From Roseiarcus sp050013915 (GTDB lineage: Bacteria; Pseudomonadota; Alphaproteobacteria; Rhizobiales; Beijerinckiaceae), in assembly GCA_050013915.1 (NCBI GenBank), contig JBEKEI010000124.1, positions 1-14,501 of the forward strand: DNA of 14,501 nucleotides. Direction: 5' to 3'. Made by a program: the position numbers and the translations under genes. The notes beneath the pieces are model-generated. The model was not told where the DNA came from. It did not search any database and worked only from the letters and a program-made list of their open reading frames with translations. Below, piece after piece: positions 1 to 7,238 of this stretch; within the stretch, counting starts at the first letter, position 1; each line of letters begins with the position of its first letter.

Positions 1-786
1 GCCGCCCGACCATTTCAGCGCCGAGGCGACCATGTCGTCGATCAGCCGGTGTTCGTAGGTGATCCCGGCGGCGACGAACTTCGGCTTGAACTCGGTCTGG
101 TAGATTTCCTCGAACAGGTCCTTGAAGCGGCCGTCATAGGCTTTCAGGATGGTGTTCTTGGTCGAGAGGTAGACGGGATACTTGCGCAGGAGGCCGTAGT
201 TCAGCGAGGCGCGGGCGAAGTCGCGGATCGAGTCGTCGAGGTTGTACATCGCCATCGCGACGCCCGAACCGGGGAACTTGAACACTTCCCTCTCGATGAC
301 CGTGCCGTCCTCGCCCTCGAAGCGGATGGTCAGCCGGCCCTTGCCGGGGACTCTGAAGTCGGTCGCGCGGTACTGGTCGCCATAGGCATGACGGCCGACA
401 ACGATCGGCTGGGTCCAGCCGGGCACCAGCCGCGGCACGTTCCGGCAAATGATCGGCTCGCGGAAGATCACGCCGCCCAGAATGTTGCGGATCGTCCCGT
501 TCGGGCTCTTCCACATTTCCTTGAGCTTGAATTCCTCGACGCGCGCCTCGTCGGGCGTGATCGTCGCGCATTTGACGCCGACGCCGCAGGCCTTGATCGC
601 CTCCGCCGCATCGACCGTGACCTTGTCGGCGGTCGCGTCGCGATGCTCGATCCCGAGGTCGAAATATTGGAGTTCGACGTCGAGATAGGGATGGATCAGC
701 TTGTCGCGGATGAGGTGCCAGATGATCCGGGTCATCTCGTCGCCGTCGATTTCGACGACCGGTTTGTCGACCTTGATCTTGGCCAT
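1..786 (-). CDS. icd: NADP-dependent isocitrate dehydrogenase, N-terminal 262 residues (3' end beyond window)
   Basis: Oxidatively decarboxylates isocitrate to 2-oxoglutarate in the cytosolic TCA cycle, making NADPH. The reading frame starts at the ATG complementary to 784-786, behind AAGGGAAAGG, and stays open to the window edge. The family is about 400 residues, so roughly 140 C-terminal residues are missing. It is the dimeric, eukaryote-like type. The substrate-site signatures are all present: T77, S94 in SPNGTIR, R100, R109 in FREP, and GRHAYGDQYR with R132 and Y139. These fall at the same numbers as in human IDH1. The catalytic Lys (STKNT, K210) and metal Asp (LIDD, D250) are offset by two residues, implying a two-residue deletion between 140 and 210. 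It is monocistronic as far as visible. Function is near certain. Confidence 0.97.
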   Translation of the reverse strand, partial: MAKIKVDKPVVEIDGDEMTRIIWHLIRDKLIHPYLDVELQYFDLGIEHRDATADKVTVDAAEAIKACGVGVKCATITPDEARVEEFKLKEMWKSPNGTIRNILGGVIFREPIICRNVPRLVPGWTQPIVVGRHAYGDQYRATDFRVPGKGRLTIRFEGEDGTVIEREVFKFPGSGVAMAMYNLDDSIRDFARASLNYGLLRKYPVYLSTKNTILKAYDGRFKDLFEEIYQTEFKPKFVAAGITYEHRLIDDMVASALKWSGG

Positions 787-838
787 GGATCGCTTGCCTT
801 TCCCTTGGCGAATTATGCGGCGCGCGGACGCCGCTTGC

Positions 839-866
839 GTCATAGCACCGGGCCGGGACGAGGCAA
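839..866 (-). promoter_or_regulatory. candidate sigma-70 promoter of icd
   Basis: Read on the minus strand, TTGCCT (complement of 861-866) is followed after 16 nt by TATGAC (complement of 839-844). This gives a leader of about 45 nt before the icd start. Both hexamers match the consensus at 4 of 6 positions. It is a pattern match only. Confidence 0.4.
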
Positions 867-1177
867 AGCGTGACGCGGGCCGGGCCTCGCCGAAGCGCCC
901 GCGCCGCAGTTTCCGCTGGAAACGCGACGCCTTCTGCACGAAGTTTGAGCAATCGCGTGGCGGCGCCGGAATGGCGAGACCGCTTTGCCGTTTGGGCGCC
1001 GAACGCCGGAGGGCAGGCGGCCGTGGCGGCGCGAGGCGACGGGCAAGGCGGTGGAAAATACGTCGTCGGGTCCGGGGGCTGGCGCAATCCGAGTTCGATT
1101 GCGTCGAGCGGGCGTGAAATCTGCGGCTCCGTCGGCGCGTCGGGATGCCTCGACGAGCGCGGGCTCCCGGCGTCCGG

Positions 1178-1204
1178 TTGACTGAACCTATCCATCGGGA
1201 TAGG
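1178..1204 (+). promoter_or_regulatory. candidate promoter with overlapping inverted-repeat operator (metal-efflux unit)
   Basis: A -35-like TTGACT lies at 1178-1183. Three bases later comes a perfect inverted repeat: CCTATCC (1187-1193), spacer ATCG, GGATAGG (1198-1204). The repeat occupies the place of the spacer and -10. CsoR/RcnR/DmeR-family repressors bind C/G-rich tracts flanked by A/T-containing inverted arms inside the promoters of their own efflux operons, so this is a reasonable operator for the repressor gene 149 nt downstream. No good -10 hexamer is visible, so the promoter call is weaker than the repeat itself. Confidence 0.45.
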
Positions 1205-1352
1205 CCGACTTCCGATCGAGCGGCTCAGGAAGCGCTGGGATTATGGCCGGAGAATCGACAGCGTCCGCGCGCGGTCGCGGCAACCTTGACGGCCTCGCCC
1301 GGCTGGTGGGCCCGGCGGGCACAATCGCCGGCGCGGCCCCCGCGGGCGCGCG

Positions 1353-1607
1353 ATGAAGCACGCCTGCCTTCCCGAAATCGTCACGCGCCTCAAGCGGGCG
1401 CACCGGCATCTTGGCTCCGATCTCGCGATGTTCGAGGCAGGCGGGCGCCGCTTCGATGATACCCAGAAACTGCAAGCGGTGGGGACTGCGGTGGCCAGCG
1501 CCCAGCGCGAGTCGATCCACGATTGCATCGAGCATCGCCTCGAAGGGGGCGACGCGGCGGCCGGTCCCGCGCTTCGCGAGTTGAAGCAGCCCGCCGAATG
1601 CCTTTGA
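1353..1607 (+). CDS. CsoR/RcnR (DmeR-like) family repressor homologue with altered metal ligands
   Basis: The family forms all-helical DNA-binding tetramers that repress metal efflux genes until metal binds. The 84 residues align over the full length with alphaproteobacterial DmeR-type proteins: PEIVTRLKRAHRHLGS near the N-terminus, KLQAV at 39-43, IHDCIEH around 55-61 and a final ALRELK segment. The conserved ligands are not kept. The Cys usually found about three residues after the EAG segment is Arg33, the His of the HDH motif is Cys58, and the Cys four residues later is Arg62. H3, C5, H56, C58 and H61 remain and could form a different site. There is no clear ribosome binding site before the ATG. 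It lies 75 nt upstream of the CDF transporter, in the usual dmeRF order. It may be a repressor of changed specificity or one that is decaying. Confidence 0.72.
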   Translation: MKHACLPEIVTRLKRAHRHLGSDLAMFEAGGRRFDDTQKLQAVGTAVASAQRESIHDCIEHRLEGGDAAAGPALRELKQPAECL

Positions 1608-1682
1608 AACGGGGAGGGCGCGCATCCCACGCGTCCTCCGCGTCGATGCGAGCGCCGAACCGGGGCGGAGACCAGCAAAACC

Positions 1683-2912
1683 ATGACCAGCGACGACAGC
1701 CTGATTGCGGCGCCCGCCCACAGCCACGTCTTCCTCGGCCCGGATCATGCGCGGAGCGAACGCCGGACCTGGGCGGTGATCGTCCTATGCGGCGCGATGA
1801 TGGTCGGCGAAATCGTCGGGGGGCTCCTGTTCGGCTCGATCGCGCTGGTCGCGGACGGGCTGCACATGAGCACGCACGCCGGCGCCCTCCTGCTCGCCGC
1901 GCTCGCCTATGTCTACGCGCGCACCCATGCGACCGATCCGCGCTTCACCTTCGGGGCGGGAAAGGTCGGCGATCTCGCGGGCTTCGCGAGCGCGATCGTC
2001 CTTGGCATGATCGCCGCGCTGATCGGCTATGAATCGATCGCCCGGCTGTTCGCGCCGGTCGCCATCGATTTCGCCGAGGCGATCCCGATCGCCTGCCTCG
2101 GACTGGCGGTGAATGTCGCGAGCGCCTGGCTGCTGGGCGCGGGCGATCATGCGCACGGGCATTCGCACGGCTATGCCCGTCCTCACGTCCATGACGAGCC
2201 GCGTCGGGTCGAGACGCGCGCGGGCGCCGTTGTTCTCGAAATCTTCGAGGCCGGCGTCCCGCCGCGCTTTCGGCTGCGCGGACAGGGGCGGCCGACGCCG
2301 GCAGCGGGCGAGACGACGGTGGAAACCGTCCGGCCGGACGGCGCCCGTCAGATGTTCGCGATGGCCGAGCGCGGCGGCTGCCTCGAATCGACCGACGAAA
2401 TTCCCGAGCCCCACGCCTTCGCGGCGTATGTGCGGATCGGCGAGGACTCCCATGCCGTCGCGTTCGAGGAGCACGGCCACGCCCATGGCGTCGCGCGCGA
2501 CAACAACATGCGCGCCGCGCTGGTCCATGTCATCGCCGATGCGGCCGTTTCGGTCCTGGTGATCGTCGGGCTGTCGCTGGCGCGCCTGTCCGGCTGGCTG
2601 TGGATGGACCCGCTCGCAGGAATCGTCGGCGCGCTCGTCATCGCGAGCTGGTCCTTCGTCCTGATCCGCGACGCCGGCGCCGTACTGCTCGACCTGAATC
2701 CCGATCCGCGCCTGGCGGCGAATTTGCGCGCGGAGATCGAAACCGGCGGCGACCGGCTCGCCGATCTCCATCTGTGGCGACTGGGGCCGGGCCATCTCGG
2801 CGCCATCGTCTCTGTCGTGACGGCGCAGGGACGCGGCGCCGCCTATTATCGGGCGCGGCTGGCGCGGTTTGGCTGCCTCTCGCATCTCACGATCGAGGTC
2901 GACGCCGCCTAG
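1683..2912 (+). CDS. dmeF: CDF-family Co(II)/Ni(II) efflux transporter, DmeF-like, with an inserted soluble domain
   Basis: Inner-membrane proton antiporter expected to export Co2+ or Ni2+. GGAG sits 12 nt before the ATG. TM1 (about 30-50) leads to TM2 with ADGLHMSTH (57-65), where His65 replaces the Asp of zinc-type CDF proteins, as in DmeF. TM5 carries HVIAD (282-286), the second half of the transport site. A C-terminal cytoplasmic domain (about 335-409) has DLHLW and GPGH. The TM4-TM5 loop is unusual. It begins with a His cluster (HAHGHSHG, 156-163), then has about 90 residues of non-membrane sequence (about 175-260, with VLEIFEAGVPPRFRL and RGGCLESTDEIPEPH), then a second cluster (HGHAHG, 264-269). 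At 409 residues it is longer than a plain DmeF. It probably forms one unit with the upstream repressor homologue. The transporter call is firm; the metal is inferred. Confidence 0.88.
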   Translation: MTSDDSLIAAPAHSHVFLGPDHARSERRTWAVIVLCGAMMVGEIVGGLLFGSIALVADGLHMSTHAGALLLAALAYVYARTHATDPRFTFGAGKVGDLAGFASAIVLGMIAALIGYESIARLFAPVAIDFAEAIPIACLGLAVNVASAWLLGAGDHAHGHSHGYARPHVHDEPRRVETRAGAVVLEIFEAGVPPRFRLRGQGRPTPAAGETTVETVRPDGARQMFAMAERGGCLESTDEIPEPHAFAAYVRIGEDSHAVAFEEHGHAHGVARDNNMRAALVHVIADAAVSVLVIVGLSLARLSGWLWMDPLAGIVGALVIASWSFVLIRDAGAVLLDLNPDPRLAANLRAEIETGGDRLADLHLWRLGPGHLGAIVSVVTAQGRGAAYYRARLARFGCLSHLTIEVDAA

Positions 2913-2929
2913 GCGACGAGTGCGCCGGT

Positions 2930-2955
2930 CGCGCGCGCCCTCTGCTTCGCGCGCG
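2930..2955. terminator. GC hairpin between convergent genes (weak bidirectional terminator candidate)
   Basis: CGCGCGCG at 2930-2937 and again at 2948-2955 can form an 8-bp stem with a 10-nt loop, 18 nt after the dmeF stop and within the 96-nt gap to the convergent oxidoreductase gene. There is no T tract on either side, so it is not a textbook intrinsic terminator, and in this base composition the pairing could be chance. Confidence 0.28.
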
Positions 2956-3008
2956 AGGCGGCGCCGATACGGCGCGTCCGACGCGGCAGTTCCGGCGCGT
3001 TCTGCGGC

Positions 3009-3617
3009 TCAGTAGCCGACCGTGAAGCGCTGGCGCGAATGGGCGGGCCTTTCCAACTCGTCGACCAGCGCGACGGCGAAATCCTCGGCCGAAATGCTGC
3101 TGCCGCCCGCGTGGCGGAGCAGAGCGTCGCCGCCGAGCCGGAACTTGCCGGTGCGCGCGCCCGGCGCGATCGCCGCCGAGGGCGACAGATAGGTCCAGTC
3201 GAGCGCCGTCTCTTCACGCAACCGGCCGAGGAAGGCGCCGCCGGCCCTGGCCTCGGCGAGGTAGAGCGCAGGAAATTCCGGCGTGTCGAACAGCCTGACG
3301 CCGGGAGCGACCTCGAGGCTGCCTGCGCCGCCGACGACGAGGTAGCGCCCGACCTTGGCCACCTTCGCGGCGCCGATGAGCTTGTCCGGGTCGCTCGCGC
3401 TGAAACGCACGGCGCTGATGGCGGCGTCATGACCCGCCAGCAACGCGGCGAGGCCCCGCTCGTCGTCGACGTCGCCCTTCTTCGCGGCCACGTTGGTCGA
3501 GACCGGAACCCTTTCGGGATTGCGGACGATCCCGGTGACGGCGTGGCCGCGGCGATCGAGTTCGGCGAGAATGCGCGAACCGACCATGCCGGTGGCCCCG
3601 ATGAGCGCGACTTTCAT
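3009..3617 (-). CDS. NAD(P)-binding oxidoreductase, atypical short-chain dehydrogenase (NmrA/YwnB-like)
   Basis: A 202-residue soluble Rossmann protein. It opens with MKVALIGATGMVG, in which G7, G10 and G13 form the dinucleotide-binding loop after beta-1. IVRNP (about 35-39), a basic end of beta-2, favours NADP(H). KGDVDD (48-53), SAVR and VVGGAGSL mark the later strands. The length and the FTVGY end match the small NAD(P)H-binding family related to YwnB, biliverdin reductase B and NmrA. The usual SDR YxxxK pair is not evident, as is common in this group, so the substrate cannot be predicted. GGAGGAGG lies just upstream of the ATG, predicting strong translation. The gene converges on dmeF and follows the exported-protein gene by 47 nt on the same strand, possibly in the same transcript. 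Confidence 0.85.
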   Translation of the reverse strand: MKVALIGATGMVGSRILAELDRRGHAVTGIVRNPERVPVSTNVAAKKGDVDDERGLAALLAGHDAAISAVRFSASDPDKLIGAAKVAKVGRYLVVGGAGSLEVAPGVRLFDTPEFPALYLAEARAGGAFLGRLREETALDWTYLSPSAAIAPGARTGKFRLGGDALLRHAGGSSISAEDFAVALVDELERPAHSRQRFTVGY

Positions 3618-3664
3618 CGGCCTCCTCCAGACGGCGACGCACGACGCCTCCCGCGAATGTCAGG

Positions 3665-4078
3665 TCACGACGCGTCGCCGCTGTGCGTGATGAGGCCGGC
3701 GCCGACGTCGACGATGCGCTCGGCGAGTCCGCGCGAGACGAACATTCTGGCGCAGATCATGCCGTCGTCAATGAAATAGACGCTGTCGGCGGGCTCGTTT
3801 CCGCCACGTGAAAGAAAGGCGGCGTGGCCGAGCGGGAGCCGCGCGTGCGAGGCCGGCATGCTCGCCCAGAGGCCGCGCGCGAATTCGAGCTGATCGGGCG
3901 TGAGCGCAGTCCAGGAGCCCCCGGCGCCGATGATGCGGTCGTGCGGGCCGGCGACCGACGCGCAATAGAGGCCTTCGACATGCGCCGACGAGGCTTGCGG
4001 CGCGGCGAGCGCGAAGGCGCCCGCGGCGAGAATCGTCGGCGCGAATACGCGCGATGCAATTCGGAATCTGTCCACCAT
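3665..4078 (-). CDS. small exported protein of unknown function
   Basis: I do not recognise the family. The start is placed at the ATG complementary to 4076-4078 because GGAAAGGAAA precedes it by about 7 nt; an in-frame ATG 27 nt upstream would put charged residues before the signal. The product has 137 residues. It has a signal peptide with basic N-region (R4, R6, R10), a hydrophobic core from about 11 to 26 and an A-S-S-A cleavage context near residue 32. The mature part of about 105 residues has two cysteines (C39 and C109), which could form a disulfide, a LTPDQLEFARGLWASMP segment and SVYFIDDGMICARMF. It is therefore probably periplasmic. Its neighbour downstream on the same strand is the NAD(P)-binding protein, 47 nt away. 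Confidence 0.7.
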   Translation of the reverse strand: MVDRFRIASRVFAPTILAAGAFALAAPQASSAHVEGLYCASVAGPHDRIIGAGGSWTALTPDQLEFARGLWASMPASHARLPLGHAAFLSRGGNEPADSVYFIDDGMICARMFVSRGLAERIVDVGAGLITHSGDAS

Positions 4079-4196
4079 TGATAATTTCCTTTCCGCCTCG
4101 CGCAAAGCAATATTCGTGCAATGCGTTGATCGAGGCTGACGTCGCGGGGAGCGCCCGCCTGTCCGGCGGCAGGCCGGCTCCGCGCCCGCGCCGCGT

Positions 4197-4535
4197 TCAG
4201 GAGCGGCTCAGCGCCGGGCCGAGCAGGATGAGCGCGACGGAGACGATCGCCAAGGCGACGCCGAGCCCCTCGACCGGTCCGAGCTTCTCGCCGAACGCCA
4301 GGACCGCGATCGCGTTGATCGCCACGAGCTGGATCACCGCAGTCAGGCTGAACGCGGCCGACATGCCGAAGGCGCGAACGAGGCGCAGCGTGATGAGGTT
4401 GCCGACCGTGTACAGCCCAAGGGTCAGCGCCATCTTGCCGAGGCTCGGCGCCAGCGCCCAGGATTTCGCGGCCCCCGCCGCGATCACGAAGATCGCGGTC
4501 GCGGCCGCGAGTTGCAGCAGGGCCGCAGGGTTCAT
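4197..4535 (-). CDS. small four-helix membrane protein of the DMT/SMR type
   Basis: The predicted protein has 112 residues and is almost wholly hydrophobic, with four membrane segments near 5-24, 34-53, 58-80 and 88-107. The segment FGEKLGPVEGLGVALAIVSVALILLG resembles the last two helices of EmrE-like and EamA-like carriers. TM1 contains no acidic residue, so the essential Glu14 of true multidrug SMR exporters is missing. A role closer to half-size DMT carriers or lipid-carrier flippases (ArnE/F-like) is possible, and the substrate is unknown. The start is the ATG complementary to 4533-4535; a longer in-frame version would add about 69 Arg/Pro-rich residues that merely shadow the upstream gene. 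It lies 22 nt after the chemoreceptor stop, so they are probably cotranscribed, although the ribosome binding site is poor. Confidence 0.72.
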   Translation of the reverse strand: MNPAALLQLAAATAIFVIAAGAAKSWALAPSLGKMALTLGLYTVGNLITLRLVRAFGMSAAFSLTAVIQLVAINAIAVLAFGEKLGPVEGLGVALAIVSVALILLGPALSRS

Positions 4536-4557
4536 CGGCCGATCTCGCGTCCGCGGC

Positions 4558-6228
4558 TCAAAACTCCTCCCACCCTGCCTCGTCGATCGCGGCGCGCGCG
4601 CCATTGGCGACCGACTTGGCGGCGACGCGGGGGGCCCGCGCCGCCTTGCGCGCCTCGGGGCGCGACCAGGTCGCACCGGCCGGTTGAGACGACCGGGCGG
4701 AATCGGGCGGCGCGGCCTTTTGCCGCTGCCGGCCCGACGCATTGTCGCCGACCGGCCGGCCGACCACGAACTGCCCGATCAGGTCGGACAATTGCTCGGT
4801 CTCCTGCGAAAGGGAATGGCTCGCGGCGGTGGATTGCTCGACCATTGCTGCGTTCTGCTGCGTCACCTGATCCATCTGGTTGATCGCCGTGTTGACCTGC
4901 TCCAGCCCGGTCGCCTGCTCCTGCGCGCCCGCCGCGATCTCGCCGACGACTTCGTTGATCTCGCTGACCTGCGCCATGATGCGGTCCAGCGACTTGCCGG
5001 TCTCGGCGACCAATCTCACCCCTGCGTCGACCTGCGCGGTCGAGGCGGAAATCAGCCCTTTGATCTCCTTGGCCGCCTCCGCCGAGCGCTGGGCGAGCGC
5101 GCGGACTTCGGAGGCGACCACCGCAAAGCCCCGGCCGGCGTCGCCCGCCCGCGCCGCCTCGACGCCGGCGTTGAGCGCGAGCAGGTTGGTCTGGAACGCG
5201 ATCTCGTCGATCACCCCGATGATCTGGCTGATCTGCTTTGCCGATCCGGCGATCGCATCCATCGCCGCGACCGCCTGCCGCACGACGATCGCGCTGTTCT
5301 TGGCGTCGCCGACGGCGGCGGCGACCACCTGGCGCGCGTGGGCCGCCCCTTCGGACGACTTCTTGACGGTGGCGGTGATCTCGTCGAGGGCGGCGGCGGT
5401 CTGCTCCAGGCTCGCGGCCTGCTGCTCGGTGCGGCGCGAAAGGTCGTCCGAGGCGGTCGAAATTTCCTGGGTGCCCGAGTGGATTGCGTCCGTGCTGCCC
5501 GCCACGCTCTGCATCGCCTGTTCCATCTGGGCGATGGCGGCGTTGAAATCGGCCTGCAGCCTGCGAAACGATTCCGGAATGTCGGACGCCAGCCGATAGG
5601 TGAGGTCCTTGGCGGCGAGCCTGGCGAGCCCCTCGCCGATCGCCGCGACCGCGGCGGCGGCTTCGCGCTTGGCGTTCTCCTGCGCGCCCTCCGCGATGCG
5701 GCGCTGCTCGTCGAGGGCTTCGAGGTAGACCGAAATCGCGAGATCCATGTCGAGCATCGCTGCCTTGACGAGCGCCGACAGCGTCTCGGCGACACCCTCC
5801 GGGCGGCGCTTGGCCAATTGCAGGAGCCGCGGCCATTGCTCCCGCACGACGGCGTGGATCAACTGCTCGAGCACCAGGGCGTAGCCGCCGATATACCAGC
5901 GTGGCTCGAGGCCGATGCGCGCGTGGACCTTGCCGATCCGGCGAACGGCGTTCGCGTATTCATCGTCGAATCGCGCTGCCGCCAGCGTGCCCCAGTGGCT
6001 CTCCTGCATCGCCTGCGCGCGCGCCATGTGGGCTTCGTCGCCGAAGAACTTTCGCGTCTCCGGCGTCGCCTTCACCCTGTCGTAGAAAGCGTTGAGCGCC
6101 GATGCGATCGCCTTGCTGATCAGCGGCTGCAGCCCGGCGAGCGCCGTCCGACTGGATTGATCCATGCCGATGAAGGCGAGGCGCTCCCCGAGCGCGTCGT
6201 TCCCGGCCGCTGATTCCGCCATGCTCAT
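4558..6228 (-). CDS. globin-coupled methyl-accepting chemotaxis protein (HemAT-like aerotaxis sensor)
   Basis: The protein has 556 residues and no membrane segment, so it is a cytoplasmic receptor. Residues about 15-175 form a sensor globin: HMARAQAMQESHW (67-79), then the F-helix VHARIGLEPRWYIGGY (101-116) with H102 as likely proximal haem ligand, then helices G and H. Residues about 185-250 form a HAMP-like linker (EGLARLAAKDLTYRL). The coiled-coil signalling domain peaks at the kinase-control hairpin tip, about 340-376 (IDEIAFQTNLLALN, EAARAG, GRGFAVVA), which contacts CheA/CheW. A flexible Ala/Arg/Pro-rich tail (about 490-550) ends in GWEEF, matching the xWxxF tether that recruits CheR/CheB. 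This predicts O2 or redox sensing feeding chemotaxis. A purine-rich GGGGGCGGGGGA precedes the ATG; Met3 is an alternative start. The small membrane protein gene follows. Confidence 0.94.
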   Translation of the reverse strand: MSMAESAAGNDALGERLAFIGMDQSSRTALAGLQPLISKAIASALNAFYDRVKATPETRKFFGDEAHMARAQAMQESHWGTLAAARFDDEYANAVRRIGKVHARIGLEPRWYIGGYALVLEQLIHAVVREQWPRLLQLAKRRPEGVAETLSALVKAAMLDMDLAISVYLEALDEQRRIAEGAQENAKREAAAAVAAIGEGLARLAAKDLTYRLASDIPESFRRLQADFNAAIAQMEQAMQSVAGSTDAIHSGTQEISTASDDLSRRTEQQAASLEQTAAALDEITATVKKSSEGAAHARQVVAAAVGDAKNSAIVVRQAVAAMDAIAGSAKQISQIIGVIDEIAFQTNLLALNAGVEAARAGDAGRGFAVVASEVRALAQRSAEAAKEIKGLISASTAQVDAGVRLVAETGKSLDRIMAQVSEINEVVGEIAAGAQEQATGLEQVNTAINQMDQVTQQNAAMVEQSTAASHSLSQETEQLSDLIGQFVVGRPVGDNASGRQRQKAAPPDSARSSQPAGATWSRPEARKAARAPRVAAKSVANGARAAIDEAGWEEF

Positions 6229-6303
6229 TCCCCCGCCCCCGCGGAGGCCTGACAGCCACCGTGATCGAGCGCGCGATGAGGTCGCTTCCGCAGGGAGCGA
6301 TCG

Positions 6304-6322
6304 CAGCTCTCGGAGGGAGCTG
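6304..6322. terminator. hairpin between the regulator operon and the chemoreceptor gene
   Basis: CAGCTC (6304-6309) pairs perfectly with GAGCTG (6317-6322) across a 7-nt loop, within the 164-nt gap. It could end transcripts coming from the winged-helix regulator gene or lie in the leader of the chemoreceptor. There is no T tract, so termination is only a guess. Confidence 0.25.
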
Positions 6323-6392
6323 TCTCATATGTAGGGGCCGTAGCTTGCGCGGGGCCGTCCAGTTTCTAGGGCCTGCGCCGATTCGGCGCGCT

Positions 6393-6689
6393 TCAGCCGC
6401 TCGCGATGATCGCGCGCAGGAACGCGACATGCGCCGCGAAGGCGGCGCGGCCGGCGGCGCTCGCCTTCACGGTCGTGCGCGGGCGCCGCGCGACGAAGGC
6501 CTTGGCGACCTCGACGTAGCCGGCGCGCGCGAGATGGTCGATATGGGCGCCGAGATTGCCGTCGGTCGCCCCGGTCAGCGCTTTGAGCCGGCCGAAGTCG
6601 AGCCCGTCCTCGGCGGGGCCGAGCGCGGCGAGCGCGGCCATGATGCGCAGGCGGACCGGTTGATGGATGACTTCGTCGGGCGCGTTCAT
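6393..6689 (-). CDS. winged-helix transcriptional regulator (HTH_34/MarR-ArsR-like)
   Basis: A 98-residue one-domain DNA-binding protein. Helix 1 carries IHQPVRLRIMAALAAL (8-23). The recognition region LKALTGATDGNLGAHIDHLARAGYV (about 35-58) is followed by a wing with RRPRTTVKASAAGRAAF (68-85). This pattern is typical of the small winged-helix family that is often found beside, and probably controls, a membrane protein gene. There is no ligand-binding domain. It is the last gene of the hydrolase operon. Its ATG lies 3 nt after the stop of the membrane protein gene, so translation is probably coupled. A natural target would be the perfect palindrome at 9280-9312 in front of the operon, but that link is inference. 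Confidence 0.85.
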   Translation of the reverse strand: MNAPDEVIHQPVRLRIMAALAALGPAEDGLDFGRLKALTGATDGNLGAHIDHLARAGYVEVAKAFVARRPRTTVKASAAGRAAFAAHVAFLRAIIASG

Positions 6690-6692
6690 CGC

Positions 6693-7238
6693 TCAGGCCC
6701 GCCGCATCCAGAGGCCGCACACGATGAGCCCGCCGCCGTTGACCGCCGCCAGATAGAGGCCGAAGGTTTCCCCTGTCCAATAGTAGCCGGCCACGACAAG
6801 CGCGGCGAGGCCGACCCCGATGATGGTGAATGCGAAGCCGAACCACAGGCCCGCCATCGCATAGGCGAACATGAAGAGAGTCGGCCAGAAGGCGTTGAGC
6901 TCGCGCGGACCGAAATGGCCGAACAGCGTCGACCAGACGAAACCGAAGCCGACCATGATCGCGAAGCCGAGAAGCAGGCGCGGGCCGAACGGCTCGCCCT
7001 TCGCGCTACCCCGTAAGATCGCGACGCTGCCGGCGACGCCGAACAGGTCGAGCGCGGCCCACGACCAGCCCGCCCAGCGCCCGTCGAACAGAGCGGCGAC
7101 ATTGGCGACGGCGACGACCGCGCCCCAGAACATCAACATGACGCTCGCCACGCGGTAGATCGTCGACTGCTTGACCCTGCGCGAGATCGCCTCGATGTCG
7201 GCGAGCATGGCGTCGGCTTGGTTCCGGTCGATGGTCAT
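6693..7238 (-). CDS. multi-pass membrane protein of unknown function
   Basis: A 181-residue protein. A charged amphipathic N-terminus (DIEAISRRVKQSTIYR, about 14-29) is followed by about five membrane segments near 31-51, 59-76, 87-106, 118-142 and 143-178. No catalytic or transport motif is visible. The start is fixed by the ATGA overlap at 7235-7238: its ATG shares bases with the stop codon of the upstream hydrolase gene, a classic sign of translational coupling. A longer open frame continues upstream, but that part is the hydrolase gene read in another frame. The pairing with a small winged-helix regulator 3 nt downstream suggests the two work together, with the membrane protein perhaps the regulated or signal-related partner. 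I do not recognise a named family. Confidence 0.78.
   Translation of the reverse strand: MTIDRNQADAMLADIEAISRRVKQSTIYRVASVMLMFWGAVVAVANVAALFDGRWAGWSWAALDLFGVAGSVAILRGSAKGEPFGPRLLLGFAIMVGFGFVWSTLFGHFGPRELNAFWPTLFMFAYAMAGLWFGFAFTIIGVGLAALVVAGYYWTGETFGLYLAAVNGGGLIVCGLWMRRA

Larger units (their letters stand above)
787..1352. other. 566-bp region without a convincing gene
   Basis: It lies between the divergent icd and dmeR-like genes. Several open frames cross it on both strands, but their translations are low-complexity Arg/Ala/Pro/Gly, have no recognisable domain and lack ribosome binding sites. That is what stop-poor 70% GC DNA produces by chance. The only structure I can support is the icd promoter candidate and the TTGACT plus inverted repeat at 1178-1204. 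The stretch 1205-1352 would be an unusually long leader for the downstream repressor gene. Confidence 0.55.

Noticed and set aside
840..1181. Several open frames on both strands between icd and the metal-efflux unit
   Set aside because: They overlap one another, have no ribosome binding sites and encode Arg/Ala-rich sequence with no recognisable motif.
4054..6213. 719-codon plus-strand open frame opposite the chemoreceptor
   Set aside because: It is the antisense of a gene with unmistakable globin and chemoreceptor motifs. Its translation is Arg/Gly/Asp/Leu-rich without domains, as expected in high-GC DNA.
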